DNA of 64,000 nucleotides from Bin5 sp965116395 (GTDB lineage: Bacteria; Chloroflexota; Anaerolineae; Caldilineales; Caldilineaceae): positions 3,596,001-3,660,000 of the forward strand of contig OZ220684.1 in NCBI GenBank assembly GCA_965116395.1, read 5' to 3'. The position numbers and the translations under genes are program-made. Shown here one piece after another: positions 17,447-27,806 of the stretch (position 1 is its first letter; each line of letters opens with the position of its first letter). The notes beneath the pieces were generated by a model that worked only from the letters and a program-made list of their open reading frames with translations, was not told the origin of the DNA and did no database searches.

Positions 17447-18496
17447 TCAGGTGAGCCACAAGGGCACAAGCCACAACAACCCAGCCAAAATCACTGCGTT
17501 TACCGTGTTCTCTGCGGTTGCAATTCCGGCCTGTCTGGAAAACGGCCATACCCGTGCACGTGCGAATGCACGTAGGAAGAGGGGGAATGCTCCCAGAACG
17601 AGAATCGTCCACACCGGCACGGCGCCGGTCGCTATCAGCAGCAGCAGAACGATAAACGCGGCAATGGCAAGTATCGCAGCAACGTCCAGGCCGCGTTCGG
17701 GTCCGAACACAACCGCCAAAGTACGTCTCCGCAGACGCCAGTCACGGTGCCAGCTGTAGAAACTGTAGGATTGGTAGGCCAGCCAGGCAAATGTTGCCGG
17801 CGCGAAGGCTATCCACAAGATCTGGCGCGTGACCGTGCCGGTCAGTACAAAGTAGGTTGCGACCAGAGGGGTGACGCCCACACCCAGCCAGTAGGCAAGG
17901 TCGCCGAGCCACCAGAATCTGCGGGCGTAGCGTACGACCGACCACAGTGATACGCTGCACATCAGGCCGCTGATCAGCGCGAAAAACCAGATTGGCCAGC
18001 CGATGAAGATACCTAGCCACAACGCTGCCAGCACATAAATGGTCCCCGACATCAGCCCGAGGCTAAGAAAAGTTTTCGGCTGCAACAGGCCCTGCTGCAT
18101 CCAGTCGTAGCCATCGTAGAGACCGCCATGCGACTGCCGCTGAGGATTGCGCTCGTTCGCGGGCGTAGCGTTCAGTCCCTCGTTGCGAACATGGCGCATG
18201 TAGTCGACAAATGCGCCCAGGTAATTGCAGGCCAGCGCCAGAGCGCCGAAGCTGAACAGCAAGACCATCGCCCACCAGATGCTGATCGTTCCGACTTGCC
18301 AGTGGGCGGCAGCCGCTCCCCACAATACGGGCGTAAGTAGGGCAGGCAGCGCCCGCAGCCGCCCCATTTGGGCGATCACTCTGAGGTAACCGACACCTTT
18401 TGTGCCGACGCGGGCATGCTGGGTCGGGGCAGTGTCTGCTCTGCTACGGCGCAGTTCGGAAGGAAGTCGGTTAAACATTTCTCGTTTAGGAACCAC
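17447..18496 (-). CDS. UbiA-family prenyltransferase (MenA-like)
   Basis: Up to 349 residues with about eight hydrophobic segments. The region NYLGAFVDYMRHVRNEG, followed by SHGGLYDG, corresponds to the first prenyl-diphosphate/Mg motif of UbiA proteins but keeps few of the usual aspartates. The second motif region WWLGDLAYWLGVGVTPL resembles MenA. Such enzymes attach a polyprenyl chain to 1,4-dihydroxy-2-naphthoate or similar aromatics in the membrane, which would fit with the ubiE gene at 1.6 kb. Because the aspartate motifs are weak, another prenyl acceptor or a non-quinone role is possible. Start is GTG 18496 or ATG 18478. Confidence 0.65.
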   Translation of the reverse strand: MVPKREMFNRLPSELRRSRADTAPTQHARVGTKGVGYLRVIAQMGRLRALPALLTPVLWGAAAAHWQVGTISIWWAMVLLFSFGALALACNYLGAFVDYMRHVRNEGLNATPANERNPQRQSHGGLYDGYDWMQQGLLQPKTFLSLGLMSGTIYVLAALWLGIFIGWPIWFFALISGLMCSVSLWSVVRYARRFWWLGDLAYWLGVGVTPLVATYFVLTGTVTRQILWIAFAPATFAWLAYQSYSFYSWHRDWRLRRRTLAVVFGPERGLDVAAILAIAAFIVLLLLIATGAVPVWTILVLGAFPLFLRAFARARVWPFSRQAGIATAENTVNAVILAGLLWLVPLWLT

Positions 18497-18515
18497 TACA
18501 CGCTAACGTATATCC

Positions 18516-18544
18516 ATTCTAGCAGCTAAATCCGATATGCTCAA
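18516..18544 (-). promoter_or_regulatory. Promoter for the UbiA-type gene
   Basis: On the minus strand TTGAGC (18544-18539) and TAGAAT (18521-18516) lie 17 bp apart, close to the sigma70 consensus. The predicted start near 18509 leaves only a short leader before the gene, so GTG 18496 would have little room for a ribosome binding site and ATG 18478 fits better. Confidence 0.45.
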
Positions 18545-18617
18545 CCAAGTCAGTTCAGGGGCTGGGGGCCAGTTGTGGACGGTGAGAAGCGGCTGGAGAA
18601 CAACACCGCGAAGGCGG

Positions 18618-18690
18618 GGCATGTTGATGGAGGGGGCGTTGCGGGGGGTGTCCCCCCGCACAAGGGAGGGCCGAAGGCCCGACCGCCCAA
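18618..18690 (+). repeat. Structured repeat, copy B (core only)
   Basis: Contains only the GC-rich core of the dispersed element: GGGGGCGTTGCGGGGGG, the hairpin TGCGGGGGG-TGT-CCCCCCGCA, then AGGGCCGAAGGCCCGACC. The roughly 19-bp terminal repeats seen in copies A, C and E are absent from its flanks. The remaining bases of this 326-bp gap between the GT39-like gene and the UbiA-type gene hold no gene that I can support. Confidence 0.7.
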
Positions 18691-18822
18691 TATACATGCA
18701 TCAACAGCTGGCGATGCCAGCGAAAAGCCAGGAGTTTTGGGCGACCGCCGACTTTCCGGGTTGCGAACCGGGCGTCGACGCGCCTCAGAGGCAGGCGTGA
18801 GGGCAGAACAACAGGAAGTAAA

Positions 18823-20666
<1,844 letters not shown>

Positions 20667-20670
<4 letters not shown>

Positions 20671-21959
20671 TCTACAATCAGTTCCAATTCGCTGGCGAAA
20701 GATTCGTAGTTCCAACCGCTGGCGTAGAGCCTGATGCTATTGATGTGGACGGGACGGGTGGCTTCCAACTCTTCCATCAGATTGGCTGACTCATAGCTAT
20801 GCCAGATGAATAGAGGAACCTGTTGGCCGCCAAACAGCTGATAGTCCGGTCTAGGCTCCATGTTATAGAAGCCATAGCCCCACCTCAATTCTTTGCCGTA
20901 TTTGTCGGTATAGGTCATTTCAATGCGCAATGGAAACTCGGAGCTCAGCTCGCCGGCGCCTGCCAAAGTCTGCCAAATCAGATTGACGTCCAGTTTTACG
21001 AACAGAGAGTCATAGCTATGCACATCCAGGTCGACGACTTGGCGAATACCGATTTCGGTATGAAGTTGGTCTGGGCCTCGGTAGAAAAAGCGGGCAACGT
21101 GACGCCCGTCCTTCTCAAGGAATTCAACGGTGCCGGGCGTTACATGCGGCGGCGTGTAGCTTTCCCATACTTCTTCCAATGGCCTGGTGAATGCGCTGTC
21201 CTGCAGGAGGTTGTGAACGGCCGGAACCGCTGGCAATATCGTCCCGTCCGCTTGCATCCAAGTCCGCAGTCCTGGTTCAACCTCCACGGGCTCCTGGCCC
21301 GGTAGTAAGAGACTAGCAACACCCTGTTTCACCACCACCTCGCTATTCTCGGCGTTGATGAAAAAGGTATAGTTACCTTCCTCCAAGTGGGCCTCGCCAT
21401 GCGGGGTCTCGATTTGGACTTCGACCGGTCGATCCAATGCGCTTCTCGTGAAAAGCCGCACCTGTCCCTCACGAAGTCGTATACGTACGGAATACGGTTG
21501 ATTGCTGCCGGCAAAGTAAGGTCGCCGGCTGCGCACAATTTCGAGTGACGTTTCTGGATAGAGGAGGATGGTTCCCAAGAGATCGTCGCCCTGGCTGCTA
21601 GCGGGGAGGCCCAATACACCCTGGGTAGCCGCGCCGGTTGTTTCCAGCCGGCTGCCCTCGCTGATGCCATCACGTCTGTCGGTGAGAGCAATTGGTTGGT
21701 CAGAAAGCGGAAGGTAGAGGAGAGCAGTACCTAGTGTTGTCTCGAATTGGAGGGATTGTTTAACTGCGGCTGAATGGTAAAGTGCCCGAATGGCCAAAGG
21801 AATGCCCGTCAACAGGACCAGAAAAATGGTAAAGGAAAGCAAAATGACAATCCAGGCTGCGCGCTCTGGGCGTTCACGCCAGCGGGGCATAGGATGTGAT
21901 TGAGCGGACGGCGCCGCGTCAACTGGGGCACCCGGCGATACCGAAGGTTCCGCCGTCAT
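20667..21959 (-). CDS. Single-pass membrane protein with FecR-like domain
   Basis: A 430-residue protein with one membrane anchor at about residues 33-57 (WIVILLSFTIFLVLLTG), so a short cytoplasmic tail and a large outside domain. The middle part (ILLYPETSLEIVRSR, then RIRLREGQVRLF, ETPHGEAHLEEGNYTF) looks like the FecR beta-sandwich repeat pattern. The C-terminal part (residues about 250-430) resembles a carbohydrate-binding jelly roll and is unassigned. The stop of the TPR gene overlaps its start (TAATG), and its own stop overlaps the GT39-like start (ATGA), so the proteins are translationally coupled. A role in outside sugar or wall assembly is inference. Confidence 0.65.
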
Positions 21960-22594
21960 TATTGCTTTTCCTCTCCGTTCCGGTCCGGTGGGCGTCCGTT
22001 GGAACGACGGGCCGCACTGGCGCGATCGTGCGGGGCGAGACCTTGCTTTTTCTCGCGTTCTATTTCTACTAACAGGAGACTGAGCTTTTCCATCCAGTAG
22101 CGGGCATCGCGGTCATTGGGGTTGATTTCCAAGGCCCGCTGGAACATGGCGGACGACCGGCTCAGGTTTCCCTGCTGTTTATAGATCAACCCCAGATGGT
22201 AGTGAACGTTGGGTGTGCTGGGATCGATCCAGAGCGCTTTTTCGTAGGCGGCGATGGCCCTTTTCTGGTGTTTTGGACCGGAAGTTTCCAGTCGGCCCAA
22301 ATGGGCGGCTGCCAGATTTGTCCACAGCAGCACATTGTCGGGCGAGATGTCGACCGCCCTTTTGAGCACTTTGACGGCTTGCGACCACTTTCGTTGTAGG
22401 ATCAGGGCGCCGCCCAGATTAATGGCGATATCGGGGTCGTTGGGCAAGTCTGCCCGCAGCGGTTCAAGCACGGCGATAGCTTCACCGGGCCGGTTTGCAC
22501 GCAACAGACGGGCGCTTTCGTTGAGTATTGTGCGATAGTCGGCGGCAGAACCGCGACTTTCAGAAGGGGTTTGGTTCGGGTCGCTCTCGGTCAT
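21959..22594 (-). CDS. TPR-repeat protein
   Basis: About 211 residues, starting at ATG 22594 (MTESDPNQTP); an in-frame start at 22654 exists but is less typical. It contains about four tetratricopeptide repeats (for example NDPDIAINLGGALILQRKW, NVHYHLGLIYKQQGNLS, and ALEINPNDRDARYWMEKL), so it is a protein-protein scaffold, probably cytoplasmic because no signal peptide is seen. It ends in TAATG overlap with the FecR-like gene. The coupling suggests it works with the membrane proteins downstream. Confidence 0.75.
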   Translation of the reverse strand: MTESDPNQTPSESRGSAADYRTILNESARLLRANRPGEAIAVLEPLRADLPNDPDIAINLGGALILQRKWSQAVKVLKRAVDISPDNVLLWTNLAAAHLGRLETSGPKHQKRAIAAYEKALWIDPSTPNVHYHLGLIYKQQGNLSRSSAMFQRALEINPNDRDARYWMEKLSLLLVEIEREKKQGLAPHDRASAARRSNGRPPDRNGEEKQ

Positions 22595-22659
22595 TGGTTT
22601 CCAGGTTCTTTCACGCGCAATGAATATCCCGGCATTGAAGTTTGGCAGACACAAGTCTT

Positions 22660-23025
22660 TCAGCGTGGATCTGCCTGCGCAGACGCTGCCCCGGGGTCGT
22701 CAGCGCCCTCGTCTAAATTGTGAAAAACCTCATACTCGTCCAATGTGGGTGCAAAGAACTCGATCACGAATTCGTTGGGCAACCCCATCGGCAGAACCAG
22801 TTCACTAAGCAGCGCGTGCACGAACATTCGTCTTCTTTCGGGATTCATGCGCTGCGAAACCATGTCCCACAGAAGGATGGTACCGTAGGTTCCCTCGCCT
22901 GTGTAATGCAGATCGAGTTTCCCGATCGTGATGGGTTGATCTTCGACATCTGTCTGGGCCAAGTCAAAAAGTGCGTACTGTTCGGAACTGTGTGTGCGCA
23001 CTAAGCGCTTGAGCTTCAGATTCAC
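22660..23025 (-). CDS. Conserved hypothetical small protein
   Basis: About 121 residues, not recognised. GTG 23025 is chosen because it forms a GTGA overlap with the stop of the upstream HEAT gene; an ATG at 23037 is also in frame. The protein is mixed alpha/beta by eye (KLKRLVRTHSSEQYALFDL, then ITIGKLDLHYTGEGTYGTI) with an acidic C-terminus and no signal or membrane segment. Its place between the HEAT and TPR genes, with overlapping stop/start, is the main evidence that it is real and works with them. Confidence 0.6.
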   Translation of the reverse strand: MNLKLKRLVRTHSSEQYALFDLAQTDVEDQPITIGKLDLHYTGEGTYGTILLWDMVSQRMNPERRRMFVHALLSELVLPMGLPNEFVIEFFAPTLDEYEVFHNLDEGADDPGAASAQADPR

Positions 23026-24047
23026 CACGCCTCCCAATCATCTGCTTCATCTTCCCAGTTTTCCTGGGATTCATCCAACAACTGGACTCGTTGGGTATCG
23101 CCATAAAAGAGGGTCTCTTCGAGAGCAACTGCGGCCGCTTTGGCTTCATCGGCGTCGTCGCTGTCGCTCATGGTGTTTAGCATCTCTTTTGCCTGTCGAC
23201 CACCCAGCCGGCCCAGCGCGAAAATCGCAGCCAGCCGGACCGGTTTGCTATCGTCGGACAGCAGCGCGATCAGGTTTTCGAGCGCGTCACTGGCTTCAAG
23301 TTCGCCGCAGGCTCGCGCCGCGGCTGCTCTCATTTCCGGCTCTGGGCTATCCAGTTCGGTCTGGGCAGTGGAGCGCCAGCGTACATCTGCGCTGCGTCCC
23401 ATAGCCCGTAACGAGGCCACTTGCATTTCATCAAAGGGGGAATAATAGCAGTCTTCGATCAGCTCTCGAATGCCGGTTTCGCCGGAGAAGGCGATGCTTT
23501 CCAGGGCGTTGACCTGGACGTTGAGCGGCTCTGTATCGGCGTGCAATACGGCTAACAGGGCATCCTCGGCGCGCATTGCCAACGCGGGCGAGAGTTCGTC
23601 AAGCTCACCTGCAAGAACAAACGCGCCCAGGGCTTGGGCGGCTGCTGCGCGCACTGTGTCGTAGGGGTCGTTGTTCAAAATGTGGATCAAGGGACCGACA
23701 AGATCTGCTTCTCTATCCTCCCACAGGCCGGAGATGGCAAGGATGCGCACATCGGGCAGCGGGTCTGTCAAAGCCAGACGCAGCAGCCGGCCCAGTTGCA
23801 CATGCAAATTGGCGAAGCTCTCTTCTACGAGCGAATGTAGGGCTTGGAGCCGGCGTGCGTCGCTGATCGTTGACCAGGCTTCTCGCACGCGGCGCAAGTC
23901 GGCCAGACTCAGGTCGGACAAGGCGACCAGTTCCTGCGTCGGCGGCAGCTCGTCGTTTCCTCGCAGTTGGTTTAACAGGGCCTCGATCGAATGGTCGGGG
24001 CCAGGTTGCGTCTGTGCGTTACTATAGGGTGCGACAGAATTTGTCAC
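23022..24047 (-). CDS. HEAT-repeat protein
   Basis: About 341 residues, starting at GTG 24047 behind AAGAGGCG; a TTG at 24065 is also in frame. It consists of HEAT-type alpha repeats of about 30 residues: LRLALTDPLPDVRILAISGL, LNNDPYDTVRAAAAQALG, LDSPEPEMRAAAARACGEL and ALLSDDSKPVRLAAIFALG. Such proteins act as scaffolds or, in phycobilin systems, as lyase-like proteins, for which there is no context here. The C-terminus is very acidic (ENWEDEADDWEAW). It heads the five-gene coupled operon. Confidence 0.8.
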   Translation of the reverse strand: MTNSVAPYSNAQTQPGPDHSIEALLNQLRGNDELPPTQELVALSDLSLADLRRVREAWSTISDARRLQALHSLVEESFANLHVQLGRLLRLALTDPLPDVRILAISGLWEDREADLVGPLIHILNNDPYDTVRAAAAQALGAFVLAGELDELSPALAMRAEDALLAVLHADTEPLNVQVNALESIAFSGETGIRELIEDCYYSPFDEMQVASLRAMGRSADVRWRSTAQTELDSPEPEMRAAAARACGELEASDALENLIALLSDDSKPVRLAAIFALGRLGGRQAKEMLNTMSDSDDADEAKAAAVALEETLFYGDTQRVQLLDESQENWEDEADDWEAW

Positions 24048-24181
24048 TTGTCGCCTCTTATGCAAGTGGTGTATTTCAACAGAGAACTGATTGATGTTTT
24101 TAGCATGGGCTGACTAGATTATATACGAATCTGGCGCTAGGCCCAGATGGGCAGTGCGTGTTTGGGCACGGTTGTAAAGGG

Positions 24182-25186
24182 CTACCCTGCCGGCGTTGCT
24201 TGGGGTACGGCGGTGGCAGCCTCGGTAGGCGTCGGTGTCGGCGTGACCTGGTATAACCCGGGTAAAATGATTTGGTCACCAATCTGCAGTCTCGTAGCAT
24301 CTTGAAGCGAGAGGCCATTGGCTATCAGCAAGTCATCCAAGTCGACGTCGAACAGATCAGCGATTTTGGCAATTGTATCGCCCTGTTTGATCGTATATAT
24401 CAACCACGCGGGCGTGGGCGTAGCTGTCGGTGTTTCGGTCGCAGCTGCAGTTGGCGTTGATGTGGGCGCGGGTGGAGCGGTCGCTGTATGTTCCACTACG
24501 GCAGAGGTCGCAGTGGACGTATTCGCGGGGGGCGCAACGGTATCAACTGGCGTATTGGCCGGCGGAACGGTCGTGTCCGTCGGAAGCGGCCCGGTTTGGG
24601 ACCCGTCTGCTGCTGCTGATTCCTCCGGCAACGGCGTGGGGGTTGAGACGGCGGCCGCGGCAGGGGCTGCTGCGGGAGGAGACGACTCGTCAGACTGGCC
24701 GGGTCCGCTCTGAACGACGGCGGGGGCCAGGCTTTCACGCGCCAGCCGAACGGTCGGCTCACTGTCTGACGAGGCTGGTGTAATTACGAAATTCTGGAGT
24801 ATGGGCAAGCTATCATTCTCTTGCAGGATGGACGGCATCCCGCGGGCGACGAGCACTATGGCCAGTGCTCCAACCAGGAGAGCAGGTACGCCGATGGTGA
24901 GCAACCGTGATGGGGCCGCGCGCAGGTTGCGCCCGCAGTGGGGGCAGATGACATGGTCGGATGTAGCAGGTTTGCCACAACGCAAACATCGGACCTTGGT
25001 AAGACGCGGTTCCAGGCGAGTGCCGCACTCTGCGCAGACAACCTGGTTATGCAGGACAGCAGCGTAGCAGGAAGGGCAGCGCTTGGCGGCCCAAGAGGGG
25101 GGTTGCGCCTCTGGGCGGCTTTCGGGTGGGCCTGGATTGAACTGATCGGAATCTTCATCCGAAAAGTTTGTATCATCTAGAGACAT
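24182..25186 (-). CDS. Zinc-ribbon, single-pass membrane protein with C-terminal LysM domain
   Basis: A 334-residue protein with three parts. Residues 35-90 carry two zinc ribbons (CPSCYAAVLHNQVVCAEC and CLRCGKPATSDHVICPHC). A membrane segment follows at about 97-115 (IGVPALLVGALAIVLVA). A long Pro/Thr/Ala-rich linker then leads to a LysM domain (about 270-315, TIKQGDTIAKIADLFDVDL, ANGLSLQDATRLQIGDQIIL). LysM binds peptidoglycan, so the protein probably links a cytoplasmic zinc ribbon to the wall. The low-complexity linker is rich in TPTPTA units. I know of no assigned function. Confidence 0.8.
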   Translation of the reverse strand: MSLDDTNFSDEDSDQFNPGPPESRPEAQPPSWAAKRCPSCYAAVLHNQVVCAECGTRLEPRLTKVRCLRCGKPATSDHVICPHCGRNLRAAPSRLLTIGVPALLVGALAIVLVARGMPSILQENDSLPILQNFVITPASSDSEPTVRLARESLAPAVVQSGPGQSDESSPPAAAPAAAAVSTPTPLPEESAAADGSQTGPLPTDTTVPPANTPVDTVAPPANTSTATSAVVEHTATAPPAPTSTPTAAATETPTATPTPAWLIYTIKQGDTIAKIADLFDVDLDDLLIANGLSLQDATRLQIGDQIILPGLYQVTPTPTPTEAATAVPQATPAG

Positions 25187-25239
25187 GTTTGGGGCAATTA
25201 ATCCGTCTTACCGGTAATTGACGGCTTAAGTTAGCGCTG

Positions 25240-26604
25240 TCAATTACCCAGCAAATGGGACCAGTCGATACCTTGCGGTCCGGAGCGGATGTCGTTGATC
25301 GTGATGACAACCATCAAGCCCAACAACAAGACAAAACCGACAATGTGAATGACGCCTTCCTTTTCGGGAGCAATTCGACGCCCGCGTAGTTTCTCGATGA
25401 GAATGAAAAGCAGTCGTCCTCCATCCAGAGCAGGAATTGGCAAGAGATTGGCAATGGCCAGCCCGGCGCTGATGATAGCGGCCAACTGCCAAACCGGGAA
25501 CCAAAGGCCGGTGTCTACGGTGGCGTTGACCGCGCCGCCCACAAGTTGTGCGATGCCAACCGGCCCGGAAAGGGCGGCGTCCTGGGGCGCCAACTGGCCG
25601 GAGATGAGCAGGACCGGTAGGGCGATGACTGCCTGTACGTAGTCGACGATGCCAATGATTCCCAGCCAGATGCTACGGAGGAAGGGCTGAGTGACCAGCA
25701 TCAGCACGCCGCTGATTGCCACGCCCATTGCGCCCTGGCCGGGCGGTGGTTCCCGACGGGCCAGCACTTGGCGGGAGTAGAGTTCATCGTCCCGGAGCAA
25801 TGTAACAGTAACTGTCTCACCCAACTGCGCTCGCACCATTTCTCCCAGACTGCGTTCGGCGGTTACTACCTCCCCGTTTACGGCGTAGAAGACATCCCCG
25901 GGCAGAAGCCCGGCCTCCTCTGCGGGACTGCCCGGCGCGATATGCGTGATCTGCGTCTGCAGAGCCGCTTCAGGAGACAGTTCTTCCAAGAGGCGTTCCA
26001 ACTCTGTGCGGGTTGCGAAGGGCACTTGCAACGTGTGCAGGGCGTCTCCGCGCAGAATGACGACGGTGCCAGCCTCGGCAGAAATGGCCGGGGCACGCTG
26101 TTTGCGGTCGAGCAGTTCGCCGGTGACCACGTCGATGTAAACCGGCTGTCCGTTGAAGCGGATGAGCGTATCATTCGGTTCGAGGGCCGCTCCCATAAAC
26201 TCGGTGCCGGGCGGAACATCATTCAACAGGGGGTGGGCGGCAGCGGCGGGAAAGCCTGAGAATACGCTGGCTATCGAAAAGAACATTGCCAGAAGCAAGT
26301 TCATGGCCGGTCCGGCGATGAGAGTCAGGACACGGCTACGCCCGCTGGCGGCGTTGAAGGAGCCGGGGCTGTTGTCGGCCATGTCCTCGCCTTTCATGCG
26401 CACAAATGCGCCGAAAGGAATTGCGTTTAAGCTAAAGACTGTGCCGTCGTAGGTAAACAGTTTGATCAGACGCGGAGGGAATCCAAATACACCGAACTCT
26501 TCAACTTCAATCCCGTTGCGCCGCGCAACCAGATAGTGACCCAACTCGTGGAAGAAAATCAGCAGACCCAGAAGCAGAAAAAACGAAACGATTGTCACGA
26601 ACAT
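25240..26604 (-). CDS. rseP: RseP-like site-2 intramembrane metalloprotease
   Basis: A 454-residue site-2 protease. The active-site motif FFHELGHYLVARRNGIEVEE (HExxH) lies at residues about 18-37, and the second metal-ligand motif NLLPIPALDGGRLLF near residue 395. Two PDZ-like stretches lie between them: ITHIAPGSPAEEAGLLPGDV is the clearer one, and the other is degenerate. RseP-type enzymes cut membrane-bound anti-sigma factors and signal-peptide remnants. Start ATG 26604 lies behind GGAGTAAGGCC. A minus-strand TATAAT at 26775-26770 with TTGCCC 18 bp further upstream may be its promoter. Confidence 0.92.
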   Translation of the reverse strand: MFVTIVSFFLLLGLLIFFHELGHYLVARRNGIEVEEFGVFGFPPRLIKLFTYDGTVFSLNAIPFGAFVRMKGEDMADNSPGSFNAASGRSRVLTLIAGPAMNLLLAMFFSIASVFSGFPAAAAHPLLNDVPPGTEFMGAALEPNDTLIRFNGQPVYIDVVTGELLDRKQRAPAISAEAGTVVILRGDALHTLQVPFATRTELERLLEELSPEAALQTQITHIAPGSPAEEAGLLPGDVFYAVNGEVVTAERSLGEMVRAQLGETVTVTLLRDDELYSRQVLARREPPPGQGAMGVAISGVLMLVTQPFLRSIWLGIIGIVDYVQAVIALPVLLISGQLAPQDAALSGPVGIAQLVGGAVNATVDTGLWFPVWQLAAIISAGLAIANLLPIPALDGGRLLFILIEKLRGRRIAPEKEGVIHIVGFVLLLGLMVVITINDIRSGPQGIDWSHLLGN

Positions 26605-26924
26605 CAGTGGCCTTACTCCGAAATTGGATTAGAAGGCTCCCATCGAGCCCTACCGCGAATCTGCATATCGCAACCGGTGGAAACATGCCAGAGACGCTCT
26701 CTCTGAGGCAGAACCGAACTGCAACGGCAGACAGTTTTCAGCACCAGAGGTGCATTCTCTATGAAAATCATTATACTCGGACGCCAAATGAGCGGGCAAA
26801 TACCTCGGGCTAACCCTCAGGGCTTCCAAAGAGGGAAAGGCGGGAGGCCAGCAGGGAATCCTCAAGAGGCCTTCCTCTGGATCCTTCAATGCCACTCTTC
26901 CTCAGATTGGATTAGGCGTGGGTG
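26605..26924 (-). other. 320-bp intergenic region with a candidate promoter
   Basis: Between the end of the isopentenyl phosphate kinase gene and the start of rseP. The minus-strand TTGCCC (26799-26794) and TATAAT (26775-26770), spacer 18 bp, could drive rseP with a leader of about 160 nt. No ORF, RNA gene or strong hairpin is convincing in the remaining sequence. Confidence 0.4.
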
Positions 26925-27806
26925 TCAGGAGTGGTCTCGCGGCTCGCCGGCGTGAATCAGGGTGCCGGGAGGGTCGGCGTGGTCGGTCAGGGCGGAGAAG
27001 ATGGCCCCGGGCACGAGGCCACCGCAGATGACCACCTGCAAGCCGGCGGCGGCGCGCACCATACGCAGGGACTGTTCGACTTTGGCGGCCATGCCGCCGG
27101 TTACATCGGTGGCATGGCTGGCGCCGAGGGATGCCTGCAACGAAGCGAATGAGGTGGGCGTGATCTCTCTCAGCATGACCGCGGCTGGGTCCTGAAGCGG
27201 GTCGCTGGTATAGACCCCGTTTACTTCTCCTGCCAACACGATTCGGATCGGCGGCAGCTGCAAGGCCATCTGTTCGAAGATTTCCTCAGTTCCGGCAATT
27301 GTACCGCCGCGCACGCTGTCGAGGGCGACGTCTCCGTGAATCATGGGCAGGAGTCCCCGCTCCAATGCCAGCCGAACTGTTTCTGCCGGCCCGCTGACCA
27401 CTTGGCCATCCTGGCAACGGAGGGCGACGCTGGGCTGTACGGTCCAGGCCGGCAGGTCGGCCTGGAGGAGCTGCGCGGCGACGATGCGATTCAGGCGCGC
27501 GGCTGCATCGGCAGTGGCGGCGAAGCCATACCACTGGTCCGCGTTGCGGACACCACTGCGGGTGCCATGGCGCTGAGCGCTGACGTGGCCGAAACTGCCA
27601 CTGCCGTGCCCCAGAACGAGTCGCAAGCCCGGGCGTTCCTTTCTGGCCTGGGCGATTTCCCGGGCCAGACGTTCCAAAACGTCGAGCCTGGGAGTTTCCG
27701 TTCTGTGTTTATCGGTGATGAGGGAGCCGCCGAGTTTCAGGTATTGGAGAGGCACAGTCGATTTCAATTTTCGGCTACGGGCCGGCGGCGCCGGCCTGGC
27801 CGTCAA
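26925..27806 (-). CDS. Isopentenyl phosphate kinase
   Basis: An amino-acid-kinase-fold protein of up to 293 residues. The start YLKLGGSLITDK, the phosphate-binding LVLGHGSGSFGHVSAQRHG (including the histidine that binds the isopentenyl phosphate) and the HGDVALD motif match isopentenyl phosphate kinase better than glutamate 5-kinase or uridylate kinase. The enzyme phosphorylates isopentenyl phosphate to isopentenyl diphosphate in the variant mevalonate pathway known from archaea and from the Chloroflexota Roseiflexus castenholzii. The frame overlaps the selA end by 32 bp, and GTG 27755 would give a shorter N-terminus without overlap. Neither has a clear ribosome binding site. Confidence 0.85.
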   Translation of the reverse strand: MTARPAPPARSRKLKSTVPLQYLKLGGSLITDKHRTETPRLDVLERLAREIAQARKERPGLRLVLGHGSGSFGHVSAQRHGTRSGVRNADQWYGFAATADAAARLNRIVAAQLLQADLPAWTVQPSVALRCQDGQVVSGPAETVRLALERGLLPMIHGDVALDSVRGGTIAGTEEIFEQMALQLPPIRIVLAGEVNGVYTSDPLQDPAAVMLREITPTSFASLQASLGASHATDVTGGMAAKVEQSLRMVRAAAGLQVVICGGLVPGAIFSALTDHADPPGTLIHAGEPRDHS